In this document: piece after piece, positions 8,159-15,898 of the stretch
Layout: each line of letters starts with the position of its first letter
Numbering within the stretch: position 1 is the stretch's first letter
Position numbers and translations under genes: made by a program
Notes under the pieces: generated by a model
What the model saw: only the letters and a program-made list of their open reading frames with translations
Told to the model about the DNA's origin: nothing
Databases searched by the model: none
Origin: Leisingera aquimarina DSM 24565
Lineage (GTDB): Bacteria > Pseudomonadota > Alphaproteobacteria > Rhodobacterales > Rhodobacteraceae
DNA length: 64,000 nucleotides
NCBI RefSeq assembly: GCF_000473165.1
Contig: NZ_KI421504.1
Location: 1,332,501-1,396,500 of the forward strand
Reading direction: 5' to 3'

Positions 8159-9211
8159 TCAGACGCCAAGTTTCTGGCTGAGGTCAATCATCCGCTGCAC
8201 CGCGACACGGGCCTTTTCGGCCACAGCTTCATCGACCACGACCGGCTCGGACATGGTGTGCAGAGACCACAGGATCTTCTCCAGGGTGATCTTCTTCATG
8301 TAAGGGCACATGTTGCAGGGACCGACAAAATCGACCTCGGGCAGCTGGTCGGCGATGTTCGAGGCCATCGAACATTCGGTGATCAGCATCGCCTTTTCCG
8401 GCTTCTCGTCGGTCACGTACTTCAGAATGCCGCTGGTGGAGCCGGAAAAATCGGCCTCGGCGACCACATCGGGCGGGCATTCCGGATGGGCGATCAGCCG
8501 CGTGCCGGGGTTCCATTCGCGGAAATCGCGAAGATCCTGGGCGGTGTATTGCTCGTGCACGATACAGGAGCCTTCCCACCAGACCACGTTTTTCTGCGGC
8601 ACCTGTTTGGCGACATTCTGCGCCAGGTACTGGTCCGGTGTCATGATGACTGTGTGGCTGTCTTGCGCGGCGACGATCTGTGCCGCGTTCGACGAGGTGC
8701 AGCAGATGTCCGATGCGGCTTTTACCTCAGCCGTGGTGTTCACGTAGGAGACCACCGGCGCGCCGGGATATTTGGCGCGCATCTGTTCGATGCCCTCGGC
8801 GGTGATCGATTCCGCCAGCGAGCAACCGGCCTCCATATCGGGAATCAGCACCGTCTTGTCCGGGCTGAGAATCTTGGAGGTTTCGGCCATGAAATGCACG
8901 CCGCACTGGACGATCACGTCAGCCTCGACATTCGCCGCTTCGATCGCCAGCTGCAGACTGTCGCCAACCACATCCGACACGCCGTGATAGATCTCGGGCG
9001 TCATGTAGTTATGCGCCAGGATCACGGCATTGCGCTGCTTTTTCAGCTCCAGAATGGCCGCAACATACGGCGCATGGGCGACCCATTCGATGGGATTCAC
9101 AACGCGGTTCATCCGCGCGTAAACATCCGTCATCTTTTCGGCAAGGGCAGGATTGGGCGCCAGATCATACTGGCTGGCGAGTTGATCCCGCATGGATTGC
9201 AGGTCGAACAT
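8159..9211 (-). CDS. nadA: Quinolinate synthase A
   Basis: 4Fe-4S enzyme that condenses iminoaspartate with dihydroxyacetone phosphate to quinolinate. 350 residues. The three cluster cysteines can be assigned: one in VQCGVHFMAETSK, one in ICCTSSNA or the nearby EAGCSLAES, and one in GPCNMCPYMKK near the C-terminus; other family signatures are ILAHNYMTPEIY, ITECSMASNI and SYVNTTAEVKA. First gene of the nad operon, divergent from tupB across 289 bp. An inverted repeat 19 bases upstream of the start may be the operator. Confidence 0.97.
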   Translation of the reverse strand: MFDLQSMRDQLASQYDLAPNPALAEKMTDVYARMNRVVNPIEWVAHAPYVAAILELKKQRNAVILAHNYMTPEIYHGVSDVVGDSLQLAIEAANVEADVIVQCGVHFMAETSKILSPDKTVLIPDMEAGCSLAESITAEGIEQMRAKYPGAPVVSYVNTTAEVKAASDICCTSSNAAQIVAAQDSHTVIMTPDQYLAQNVAKQVPQKNVVWWEGSCIVHEQYTAQDLRDFREWNPGTRLIAHPECPPDVVAEADFSGSTSGILKYVTDEKPEKAMLITECSMASNIADQLPEVDFVGPCNMCPYMKKITLEKILWSLHTMSEPVVVDEAVAEKARVAVQRMIDLSQKLGV

Positions 9212-9229
9212 GGCAAGTCCTCAAAGTTG

Positions 9230-9252
9230 CGTCCAAGGGGACACTTTGGACG
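9230..9252 (-). promoter_or_regulatory. Inverted repeat upstream of nadA
   Basis: CGTCCAA (9230-9236), a 9-nt spacer, then TTGGACG (9246-9252) form a perfect 7-bp inverted repeat 19 bases upstream of the nadA start. Its position fits either an operator for an NAD-pathway regulator or a 5'-leader hairpin. No regulator gene is visible nearby. Confidence 0.35.
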
Positions 9253-9500
9253 GGGGTTGTTTCATGTTCATTTGGCGCACGCAAGCGCGCGAGAGGGGTT
9301 TTGCAGCCAAAAGCGGTGATTTGGCGCTAACAGGCGGCATCTTCGGGAAGCCGTTACTTCTCAGATGGGTATCGGGGGCAGAATTTTCCAGCCGGATTGC
9401 CGTTTTTGGCTGTCCCAGCGTCTGCTCCTGTGATTTGGAGCCGCGCAAAGCCATGTTAGACCGGGTCGGCAGTTGGCCTTTGGGAGAGTGACTGGACGCA

Positions 9501-10205
9501 ATGAATGATCTGTGGGCAGGACTGAGCCAGGCCTTTTGGCTGCTGGCGACGCTGGACGCGGATCTGGTCGAAATCACCCTGCGCTCATTGCGGGTGACGC
9601 TGACCGCGCTGGCGATTGCCTGTGCTATTGCACTGCCGCTGGCGGCGTTTCTGGCGGTGCGCAGGTTCCGGCTGCGCCGGGCCACGATAGCGGTGCTGAA
9701 TGCGCTGATGGGGCTGCCGCCGGTGGTGGTGGGGCTTGTGGTTTATGTGTTCCTGTCGCGGGCCGGGCCGTTTGGCGTGTTTGGCCTGCTGTTCACGCCC
9801 ACGGCGATGATCATCGCGCAGGTGATTATTGTTGTTCCCTTGGTGGCTTCGGTTGCGCATCAGTCGCTGCGCGAGCTGTGGAGCGATTACCACGATCTCT
9901 TGATCTCGATGAACGCGACCCAGCTGCAGCGCATCAAGGCGCTGCTATGGGACGGTCGCCGGGCGCTGCTGACAGCGGCACTGGCGGGGTTTGGCCGGGC
10001 GATTGGCGAGGTCGGTGCGATCATGGTGGTGGGCGGCAATATCGACCACGCAACACGGGTGCTGACCACGGCGATTGCACTGGAAACCGGCAAAGGCGAG
10101 TTCGCTATGGCGCTGGGGCTGGGGTTTGTCCTGATCGCGCTGGCAATTGCGGTGAATCTGGCGATTCACTGGCTGGGCCGGACTGAGAGCGAGGGGCGCT
10201 GGTGA
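9501..10205 (+). CDS. tupB: Tungstate ABC transporter permease TupB
   Basis: Inner-membrane permease of a TupABC-type tungstate (possibly molybdate) importer; 234 residues with about five to six helices. The EAA-type coupling region GRAIGEVGAIMVVGGNI (about residues 168-184) is characteristic of the Tup/Wtp permeases. It is followed at once by the ATPase (GTG overlapping the TGA) and then the binding protein. No strong Shine-Dalgarno sequence precedes the ATG. Tungstate or molybdate would feed molybdopterin enzymes. Assignment rests on all three genes together. Confidence 0.88.
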   Translation: MNDLWAGLSQAFWLLATLDADLVEITLRSLRVTLTALAIACAIALPLAAFLAVRRFRLRRATIAVLNALMGLPPVVVGLVVYVFLSRAGPFGVFGLLFTPTAMIIAQVIIVVPLVASVAHQSLRELWSDYHDLLISMNATQLQRIKALLWDGRRALLTAALAGFGRAIGEVGAIMVVGGNIDHATRVLTTAIALETGKGEFAMALGLGFVLIALAIAVNLAIHWLGRTESEGRW

Positions 10206-10915
10206 TGCAGATGTTCCCGCTGGTGGCCAAGGGCGCTGTGGTGCGCCGTCGCAGCAAGGTTTTGGTCGGGCCGGTGGATCTGACACTGGGCGGGCAGGGC
10301 ACCTCGATTGTGATTGGTCCCAACGGGGCGGGCAAGACGACACTGTTGAAGATGCTGCATGGCATTGTGCGGATGAACGGCGGCAGCCTGGACTGGGCCT
10401 GTCCGCTGGACGAAGCGCAGAAACATCAGGCCTTTGTGTTCCAGACCCCGGTGATGATGCGGCGCTCGGTGATTGACAACATCGCCTATCCGCTGCGGTT
10501 GACCGGCATTGCTCGCAAGGAGGCGCGCGCGCGGGCGGCCGATTGGGCAAAACGTGTGGGGCTGGGGGGAATTTTGGAACGCCAGGCGACCATGCTGTCC
10601 GGTGGCGAACGGCAAAAACTGGCTCTTGCGCGCGCCCTGGTGCGTGAGCCGCAAGTCTTGTTTCTGGATGAACCCTGTGCGGCGCTGGATGGCCGTGCCA
10701 CCCGCGAAATCGAGGAAATCCTGGCCCATGCATCCGAGAGCGGCACACGGCTGGTTATGTCCACCCACAACATGGGACAGGCGCGGCGGCTGGCGGATGA
10801 GGTGATCTTTGTCCTGCAGGGCCGCATTCATGAATTCAGCCCGGCGGCGGATTTTTTTGCCGGGCCGCAGACGCCGCAAGGGCGTGCCTTTTTGAACGGA
10901 GATATAGTCGAATGA
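10202..10915 (+). CDS. tupC: Tungstate ABC transporter ATP-binding protein TupC
   Basis: 237-residue ABC ATPase powering the Tup importer. Walker A GPNGAGKTT (about residues 38-46), Q-loop AFVFQTP, signature LSGGERQKLALAR, Walker B VLFLDEP and H-loop STHN are all present. GTG at 10202 overlaps the tupB stop; the ATG at 10205 directly after it is the other possible start. Its own TGA overlaps the tupA ATG, so the three genes are translationally coupled. No regulatory C-terminal extension is visible. Confidence 0.9.
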   Translation: MMQMFPLVAKGAVVRRRSKVLVGPVDLTLGGQGTSIVIGPNGAGKTTLLKMLHGIVRMNGGSLDWACPLDEAQKHQAFVFQTPVMMRRSVIDNIAYPLRLTGIARKEARARAADWAKRVGLGGILERQATMLSGGERQKLALARALVREPQVLFLDEPCAALDGRATREIEEILAHASESGTRLVMSTHNMGQARRLADEVIFVLQGRIHEFSPAADFFAGPQTPQGRAFLNGDIVE

Positions 10916-11715
10916 AACGTCTGATTATTGGTGCAATTGCTTATTTGACCTTGGCCGCTGCCGGGTTGGCGTCAGAGATGAAGATGGCGGTCACAACCTC
11001 TTTCCACAATTCCGGGCTGGCGGAAATCCTGCTGCCGGAAATCAAGAAAGATCTGGGGCTTGATCTGCAGCTGCTGGTCGTCGGCACCGGCCAGGCGATC
11101 CGGCTGGGCGAGGCGGGTGATGTGGATGCCATCCTGGTGCATTCCCGTAAGGCCGAGGAAAAGTTTCTGGCGGGCGGCAATGGCACTCACCGCCGCGAGA
11201 TCATGTACAATGATTTTGTCTTCGTCGGCCCCAAGGCGGATAAGGCGGATATCTCTGCTGCGTCAGATGCCGTCGGCGCGCTGCAGAAAATTGCTGCAGC
11301 CGCGGCCCCATTTGTCAGCCGCGGCGATGACAGCGGCACCCACAAAAAGGAACTGAGCCTGTGGGCTTCGGCAGGTCTTGACCCAGAGGATTTCGGCGAT
11401 TGGCACCGCGCGGTCGGCGCCGGAATGGGGGCGGCCCTGAACACTGCGTCGGGCATGGATGGCTACATCATGTCGGACCGCGCCAGCTGGCTGAACTTTG
11501 GCAATAAGGGCGGGCTGGCACTGCTGTTTGAGGGCGACCCGGTGCTGTTCAACCAATACGCTTACATCCCGGTGAACCCTGAAAAACATGGTCACGCTAA
11601 GAACGGCCTGGCGATGCAGCTGGAGGCGTGGCTGGTGTCTGACAAGGCTAAGAGCTTGATCAATGGCTATCGGATTAATGGCGAGACACTGTTTGTGTTC
11701 AACGCCAAACAGTAA
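10912..11715 (+). CDS. tupA: Tungstate-binding periplasmic protein TupA
   Basis: Periplasmic binding protein, 267 residues, with a signal peptide (KR then a hydrophobic stretch, predicted cleavage near GLAS at residues 18-21). The mature start MAVTTSFHNSGL contains the TTS-type anion-binding loop of TupA. LVVGTGQAIRLGEAGDVDAI and the downstream SRGDDSGTHKKE are typical oxyanion-contact segments of this family. Third gene of tupBCA, overlapping tupC by 4 bp. Tungstate rather than molybdate is inferred from family resemblance; specificity needs binding data. Confidence 0.92.
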   Translation: MKRLIIGAIAYLTLAAAGLASEMKMAVTTSFHNSGLAEILLPEIKKDLGLDLQLLVVGTGQAIRLGEAGDVDAILVHSRKAEEKFLAGGNGTHRREIMYNDFVFVGPKADKADISAASDAVGALQKIAAAAAPFVSRGDDSGTHKKELSLWASAGLDPEDFGDWHRAVGAGMGAALNTASGMDGYIMSDRASWLNFGNKGGLALLFEGDPVLFNQYAYIPVNPEKHGHAKNGLAMQLEAWLVSDKAKSLINGYRINGETLFVFNAKQ

Positions 11716-11766
11716 GGCTTTTTTGACTTGCGCACTGGGCTCCTGCTGTCTGCGGGGGCTTTTGCT

Positions 11767-12480
11767 TCAAGTCCCGCCGTCAACATTCAAAGTGACACGA
11801 TCGCCGGCGAACCATGTGCGGCCAAACTCCACCGGGCGGCCTTTTGGGTCCGTATTGATGCCCGTGGTGCGCAGAATCGGACTGCCTTCGGCGATCTTGA
11901 GGTGCAGCGCCTGAGTGGCAGTGGCAAGTTTGGCAGTGATCCGGGTCTCGGACCGGGTGTAATCTTCGACGCCAAACCGCAGTAGCGCCGCAGTGACGGA
12001 GCGCAGGTCTTCCAGCGCGTCCAGAATTCCGGGAAACCGGTCCGCGGGAAAAATGCTTTGAAACAGGGCGATGGGCTGGCCGTCAGCCAAGGAGAGCCCG
12101 TCATAGACATGCACCTGGGCGCCTGGAATCAGCTGGAGCGCTTTGGCTTCACGGGGGGCCGCGGCGCGGGTTTCCAGGGAGAGGATCTGTTTGGCAGGAC
12201 TGCGCCCCTCGCGCGTCAGGTTCTGGTGAAAGCGCACCCGCTTGCCGATTGGATAATCCGTGGGTTTGGCCGCCACGAACACCCCGGCGCCGCGGCGCGG
12301 GTGCACCAGGCCCTGTTCCGCCATATCGGCCAACGCCCGGCGCACAGTGTGGCGGTTCACCCCGAAACGTGCCGACAGCTGCGCTTCGGCGGGCAGCTTG
12401 CCTCCGGTCTCGTAGCGGCCCTGCGCAATGTCGTCTGTCAGTGCAATGGCGATGGACTTCCAAACGGGGGTGCGGGCCAT
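11767..12480 (-). CDS. phnF: PhnF, GntR-family regulator of phosphonate genes
   Basis: 237-residue GntR/HutC-type repressor. N-terminal winged helix-turn-helix (about residues 5-75: GGKLPAEAQLSARFGVNRHT, then VRRALADMAEQGLVHPRRGAG) and a C-terminal UTRA ligand-binding domain ending FAGDRVTLNVD. It is transcribed divergently from phnG across about 107 bp that contain a three-part TTGTCTA/TAGACAA element, so it probably represses both directions until a phosphonate-pathway ligand or phosphate starvation relieves it. It converges with tupA at its 3' end (51-bp gap). The assignment is by position and family; the ligand is not known. Confidence 0.92.
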   Translation of the reverse strand: MARTPVWKSIAIALTDDIAQGRYETGGKLPAEAQLSARFGVNRHTVRRALADMAEQGLVHPRRGAGVFVAAKPTDYPIGKRVRFHQNLTREGRSPAKQILSLETRAAAPREAKALQLIPGAQVHVYDGLSLADGQPIALFQSIFPADRFPGILDALEDLRSVTAALLRFGVEDYTRSETRITAKLATATQALHLKIAEGSPILRTTGINTDPKGRPVEFGRTWFAGDRVTLNVDGGT

Positions 12481-12536
12481 GTCATGGAACTTTCACAAGT
12501 CTTGGATTGCGCCGGTGGAGGCGACTCAAGTATCAT

Positions 12537-12587
12537 TTGTCTAGTTATATAGAATATGTAGACAACCTGGCCAAGAGGCTTAGACAA
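12537..12587. promoter_or_regulatory. Putative PhnF operator: three half-sites at 22-bp spacing
   Basis: TTGTCTA at 12537-12543, its exact complement TAGACAA at 12559-12565 and again TAGACAA at 12581-12587. Starts are exactly 22 bp apart, two helical turns, so all face one side of the helix. The outer pair extends to CATTTGTCTA/TAGACAAATG, with the last ATG being the phnG start codon. AT-rich bases between the first two half-sites could hold the -10 region. This is the obvious target for the divergent PhnF, and occupancy of the third site would also mask phnG translation initiation DNA. Confidence 0.65.
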
Positions 12588-13040
12588 ATGAACACGAAAT
12601 TTTCCGCAGAGGAGCGCAAGGGCTGGATGAGCTTGCTGGCCTCTGCTGACGAGGTCCGGCTTGCTGAGCTGTGGCAAGAATACGGGGCCGATCCCGCCTG
12701 TGAATGGCTGCGCGCGCCGGAAGCAGGTGGCGTTATGGTCCGGGGGCGCATGGGCGGGTCCGGTGCCTCATTCAATCTGGGTGAGATGACCGTCACCCGT
12801 TGTGCGCTATCGCTGGAGGACGGAACGGTTGGCCACGGCTATGTGCAGGGCCGCAGCAAAGCAAAGGCCGGAATGGCCGCCAAGATTGATGCGCTGATGC
12901 AGACTGGTGCGGCGGCCGGCCTGTCTACCGCAGTGCTGGAACCGCTGGCCGCCGAACGCAAGGCCCGCAAGACGGCCCGGGCCGCCAAGGCGGCGGCAAC
13001 CAAGGTTGAGTTTTTCACAATGGTGCGGGGAGAGGACTGA
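12588..13040 (+). CDS. phnG: PhnG, C-P lyase core subunit
   Basis: Subunit of the PhnGHIJ carbon-phosphorus lyase core, which with PhnI attaches the phosphonate to ribose triphosphate. 150 residues, usual size. Conserved blocks VMVRGRMGGSGASFNLGEMT, TRCAL and GYVQGRSKAKA match the family. ATG at 12588 is chosen because homologues begin here; it abuts the last TAGACAA half-site, so there is almost no room for a normal Shine-Dalgarno sequence and the leader is very short. The stop overlaps the phnH start (TGATG). Confidence 0.94.
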   Translation: MNTKFSAEERKGWMSLLASADEVRLAELWQEYGADPACEWLRAPEAGGVMVRGRMGGSGASFNLGEMTVTRCALSLEDGTVGHGYVQGRSKAKAGMAAKIDALMQTGAAAGLSTAVLEPLAAERKARKTARAAKAAATKVEFFTMVRGED

Positions 13041-13624
13041 TGCCGCAGCAGCTTCAGAACACGGCCTATGTCGGCGGGCTCAGCAATCCGCCGGTGGTCT
13101 CGGCCCAAGCGTTTCGTGCAGCGATGAATGCGATGGCACGGCCCGGCCGGACCGAAGAGATCAACGGCGCCATCCCGCCCGACGGGATCTCGGTTGCCGC
13201 TGGCAGCCTGCTTCTGACCCTGTGCGATCCGGAAACCGGTGTCTATCTGGCCCCGGATGTGGACAGCGAAGTCTTGCGTGGCTGGCTGGCATTTCACACC
13301 GGCGCACCTATTGTGGCGGCGGAGCAGGCGGATTTCGCCCTCGGCAGCTGGGCAGCGCTGACGCCGCTTGACCGCTTCCGGATTGGGACGCCGGAGTATC
13401 CGGATCGCTCCGCCACCCTGATTGTGGAAGTGCCGGGCTTCGGCGCCCCCAATGCCGTCCTGTCGGGGCCCGGCATCAAGGACGCTGCAAAGATGGCGCT
13501 GCCCGATTTGGCGGCCTTTCAGAATAACACGCTGCTTTACCCGCTGGGGGTGGATTTTTTCTTTACCTGCGGGACACAGGTGGCTGCGCTGCCCCGGTCC
13601 ACCCAAATCAGCGCGGAGGCCTGA
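13040..13624 (+). CDS. phnH: PhnH, C-P lyase core subunit
   Basis: 194-residue subunit of the C-P lyase core; it has a fold related to PLP-dependent transferases but no known catalytic residues. The family start (PPVVSAQAFRAAMNAMARPG) and the segment FFFTCG near the C-terminus are visible. The ATG shares one base with the phnG stop, showing tight coupling. Four bases separate it from phnI. Confidence 0.93.
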   Translation: MPQQLQNTAYVGGLSNPPVVSAQAFRAAMNAMARPGRTEEINGAIPPDGISVAAGSLLLTLCDPETGVYLAPDVDSEVLRGWLAFHTGAPIVAAEQADFALGSWAALTPLDRFRIGTPEYPDRSATLIVEVPGFGAPNAVLSGPGIKDAAKMALPDLAAFQNNTLLYPLGVDFFFTCGTQVAALPRSTQISAEA

Positions 13625-13627
13625 ACG

Positions 13628-14728
13628 ATGTATGTGGCAGTAAAAGGCGGTGAGCGGGCGATTGACAACGCCCATGCTTGGCTGGCGGAAGAGCGCCGCG
13701 GCGACACAGATGTTGCTGAACTTTCCTACGCCCAGATCCGCGAACAGCTCAGCCTGGCGGTGAACCGGGTGATGGCGGAAGGATCGCTGTACGATCCGGA
13801 TCTGGCGGCGCTGGCGATCAAGCAATCACGCGGCGATCTGATCGAGGCCATTTTCCTGATCCGCGCCTACCGCACCACCTTGCCGCGGTTTGGCTATACG
13901 CTGCCGGTGGAAACCGGTGAAATGGCCTGCGACCGCCGGATTTCCGCGACCTTCAAGGATGCGCCGGGCGGTCAGGTGCTGGGGCCGACCTTCGACTACA
14001 CCCACCGGCTGCTGGACTTCAAACTGGCCGCGGACGGCGAAGTGCCCGAGGCTCCGGTTGCGGATCCGCGCATGGAAGCAACGCCGCATATCGCAGAGTT
14101 CCTGCAAGGCGAGGACATTATCGAGCGCGAGCCGTCCTCGGACGCAGTGCCGGGGGATCTGACCCGCGAGCCGATGTCTTTCCCTGCTGGGCGTGCGGTA
14201 CGCCTGCAATCGCTGGCCCGCGGGGATGAGGGCTTCATCCTTGGCATGGCTTACTCCACCCAGCGCGGCTATGCCCGCAATCACGCTTTTGTCGGCGAGT
14301 TGCGGATCGGCACCGTGCCGGTGGAGATAGAGATTCCTGAGCTGGGATTTGCCGTCGAGATCGGTGAGGTGGAGCTGACCGAATGCGAGACAGTGAACCA
14401 GTTCAAAGGTTCGAAAACGGTGCCGCCGCAGTTCACCCGCGGCTATGGGCTGGTCTTCGGCCAGTCAGAGCGTAAGTCCATCGCCATGGCGCTGGTCGAC
14501 CGGGCGCTGCGCTGGGAAGAACTGGGCGAGGACAATCTGGGCGCACCTGCGCAGGACGAGGAATTTGTCCTGAGCCACGCCGACAACATCCAGGCCACCG
14601 GCTTTCTGGAGCATATCAAACTGCCGCATTACGTGGATTTTCAGTCCGAGCTGGAGCTGGTTCGCAAACTGCGCCACGAGGCAGCAGAGCTGGCGGAAAC
14701 TCTTGCGGCACGGGAGGCTGCGGAATGA
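13628..14728 (+). CDS. phnI: PhnI, C-P lyase core subunit
   Basis: 366-residue subunit that, with PhnG, H and L, exchanges the adenine of ATP for the phosphonate to give alpha-D-ribose-1-methylphosphonate-5-triphosphate. The start MYVAVKGGERAIDNAHAWLA is highly diagnostic, as are GYARNHAFVGELRIG, the E-rich segment ending TECETVNQFKGS and GLVFGQSERKSI. Complete. It ends 2 bp before the stop of an ORF on the opposite strand, which separates it from phnJ. Confidence 0.96.
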   Translation: MYVAVKGGERAIDNAHAWLAEERRGDTDVAELSYAQIREQLSLAVNRVMAEGSLYDPDLAALAIKQSRGDLIEAIFLIRAYRTTLPRFGYTLPVETGEMACDRRISATFKDAPGGQVLGPTFDYTHRLLDFKLAADGEVPEAPVADPRMEATPHIAEFLQGEDIIEREPSSDAVPGDLTREPMSFPAGRAVRLQSLARGDEGFILGMAYSTQRGYARNHAFVGELRIGTVPVEIEIPELGFAVEIGEVELTECETVNQFKGSKTVPPQFTRGYGLVFGQSERKSIAMALVDRALRWEELGEDNLGAPAQDEEFVLSHADNIQATGFLEHIKLPHYVDFQSELELVRKLRHEAAELAETLAAREAAE

Positions 14729-14730
14729 GT

Positions 14731-14985
14731 TCAGCCGCCGCCTCCGCCAGCGTCTCCTCCGTCGAAGCCTCCACTGTCCTGGTTCTGTCCCCAAGGTCGT
14801 CCAGAGCCGGGGCCACGAGACGCAAGGCTGGCATCAACCGGGTCTATACTTGTGTGACTGTTTTCAGATTGGCGACGGGATGTCTGATCGTACCCGCCAG
14901 CGCGCAGTGTGCGAAAAACTCGGACTATTGCCCAAATCAAGGCACCAAGGCCAATCACCAAGACAAAACCGATAATGTCTTCCAT
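14731..14985 (-). CDS. Small single-helix membrane protein, antisense within the phn operon
   Basis: An 84-residue ORF on the minus strand fills the 312-bp gap between phnI and phnJ. It begins MEDIIGFVLVIGLGALIWAI, a convincing single transmembrane helix (about residues 4-22) followed by VFRTLR, a positively charged cytosolic flank. The middle is polar and the tail is rich in Gly and Asp (GGFDGGDAGGGGG). The ATG at 14985 is chosen because the helix starts there; a TTG at 15018 is possible. Its start lies 55 bp before phnJ on the other strand. No function is recognised. The transmembrane pattern and its fit to an otherwise unexplained gap argue that it is real, but it could be chance. Confidence 0.5.
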   Translation of the reverse strand: MEDIIGFVLVIGLGALIWAIVRVFRTLRAGGYDQTSRRQSENSHTSIDPVDASLASRGPGSGRPWGQNQDSGGFDGGDAGGGGG

Positions 14986-15040
14986 CGAAAATCCGCGCTC
15001 CAAACCGGTTTCGGCCAAAAAACTTTAATGCGAGGTCAGG

Positions 15041-15898
15041 ATGTCTGACTACAACTTTGCATATCTCGACGAACAGACCAAGCGGATGATCCGCCGGGCG
15101 ATCCTCAAAGGTCTGGCGGTGCCGGGCTATCAGGTGCCATTTGCCAGCCGCGAAATGCCGATGCCTTATGGCTGGGGCACCGGCGGGGTGCAGGTCTCAG
15201 CCGCGTCTCTGACGCCGGACGATACGCTGAAAGTGATCGACCAGGGGGCTGACGACACTACAAATGCTGTGTCGATCCGCAAGTTCTTTGAAAAGACTGC
15301 GGGTGTTGAAACCACCGAGGAAACCGAAAAGGCCAGCATCATCCAGACCCGCCATCGGATCCCCGAAGCGGAGCTGACCGAAGATCAAATCTTGGTCTAC
15401 CAGGTGCCGATCCCCGAACCGCTGCGGTTTCTGGAGCCGAGGGAAACCGAGACCCGCAAGATGCATGCCTTGCAGGAATACGGGCTGATGCACGTGAAAC
15501 TTTATGAGGACATCAGCCAGCACGGTGCGATTGCCACCGCCTATGCCTATCCGGTGAAGGTGGAAGGGCGTTATGTGATGGATCCTTCGCCGATCCCGAA
15601 GTTTGACAACCCCAAGATGGAAATGGCGGCGATCCAGCTGTTCGGCGCAGGGCGGGAACAGCGCATCTACGCGGTACCGCCGTACACCAAGGTCGTCTCG
15701 CTGGATTTTGAGGACTATCCGTTTGAAGCAAGCAAGGCCGATCATGCTTGCGATCTATGTGCGGCGAAAGACAGCTATCTGGACGAGGTGATCCTGGATG
15801 ATGCGGGCAACCGGATGTTTGTCTGCTCGGACACCGATTACTGCCGCTCGCGGCGCGACGCAGGCCATACCGGCCGCCTGGGCGAGGAGGCAGCGTGA
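15041..15898 (+). CDS. phnJ: PhnJ, C-P lyase (radical SAM)
   Basis: The catalytic C-P lyase: a radical-SAM 4Fe-4S enzyme that cleaves ribose-1-phosphonate-5-phosphate to the cyclic ribose phosphate and an alkane. 285 residues. It lacks CX3CX2C; instead the diagnostic C-X2-C-X21-C-X5-C near the C-terminus is present exactly (CDLC, then FVCSDTDYC). The N-terminus YNFAYLDEQTKRMIRRAILK and GYQVPFASREMPMPYGWG are strongly conserved. AGG lies just before the ATG. Although separated from phnI by 312 bp, the order G-H-I-J is retained. Confidence 0.97.
   Translation: MSDYNFAYLDEQTKRMIRRAILKGLAVPGYQVPFASREMPMPYGWGTGGVQVSAASLTPDDTLKVIDQGADDTTNAVSIRKFFEKTAGVETTEETEKASIIQTRHRIPEAELTEDQILVYQVPIPEPLRFLEPRETETRKMHALQEYGLMHVKLYEDISQHGAIATAYAYPVKVEGRYVMDPSPIPKFDNPKMEMAAIQLFGAGREQRIYAVPPYTKVVSLDFEDYPFEASKADHACDLCAAKDSYLDEVILDDAGNRMFVCSDTDYCRSRRDAGHTGRLGEEAA

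Noticed and set aside
8258-9319. A 353-codon plus-strand ORF over nadA.
   Set aside because: It is the antisense shadow of a fully conserved NadA with its cysteine motifs; the product is His/Gly/Arg-rich with no family signature.
14842-14852. GTCTATACTTG in the phnI-phnJ gap as another PhnF half-site.
   Set aside because: Only part of TTGTCTA/TAGACAA matches, there is no paired half-site at 22 bp, and it lies in coding sequence of the antisense ORF.
14725-15048. A plus-strand ORF covering the phnI-phnJ gap, an alternative to the minus-strand small protein.
   Set aside because: Its sequence is Ser/Ala-rich without a recognisable domain, and it overlaps the phnJ start. The minus strand gives a clear transmembrane helix instead.
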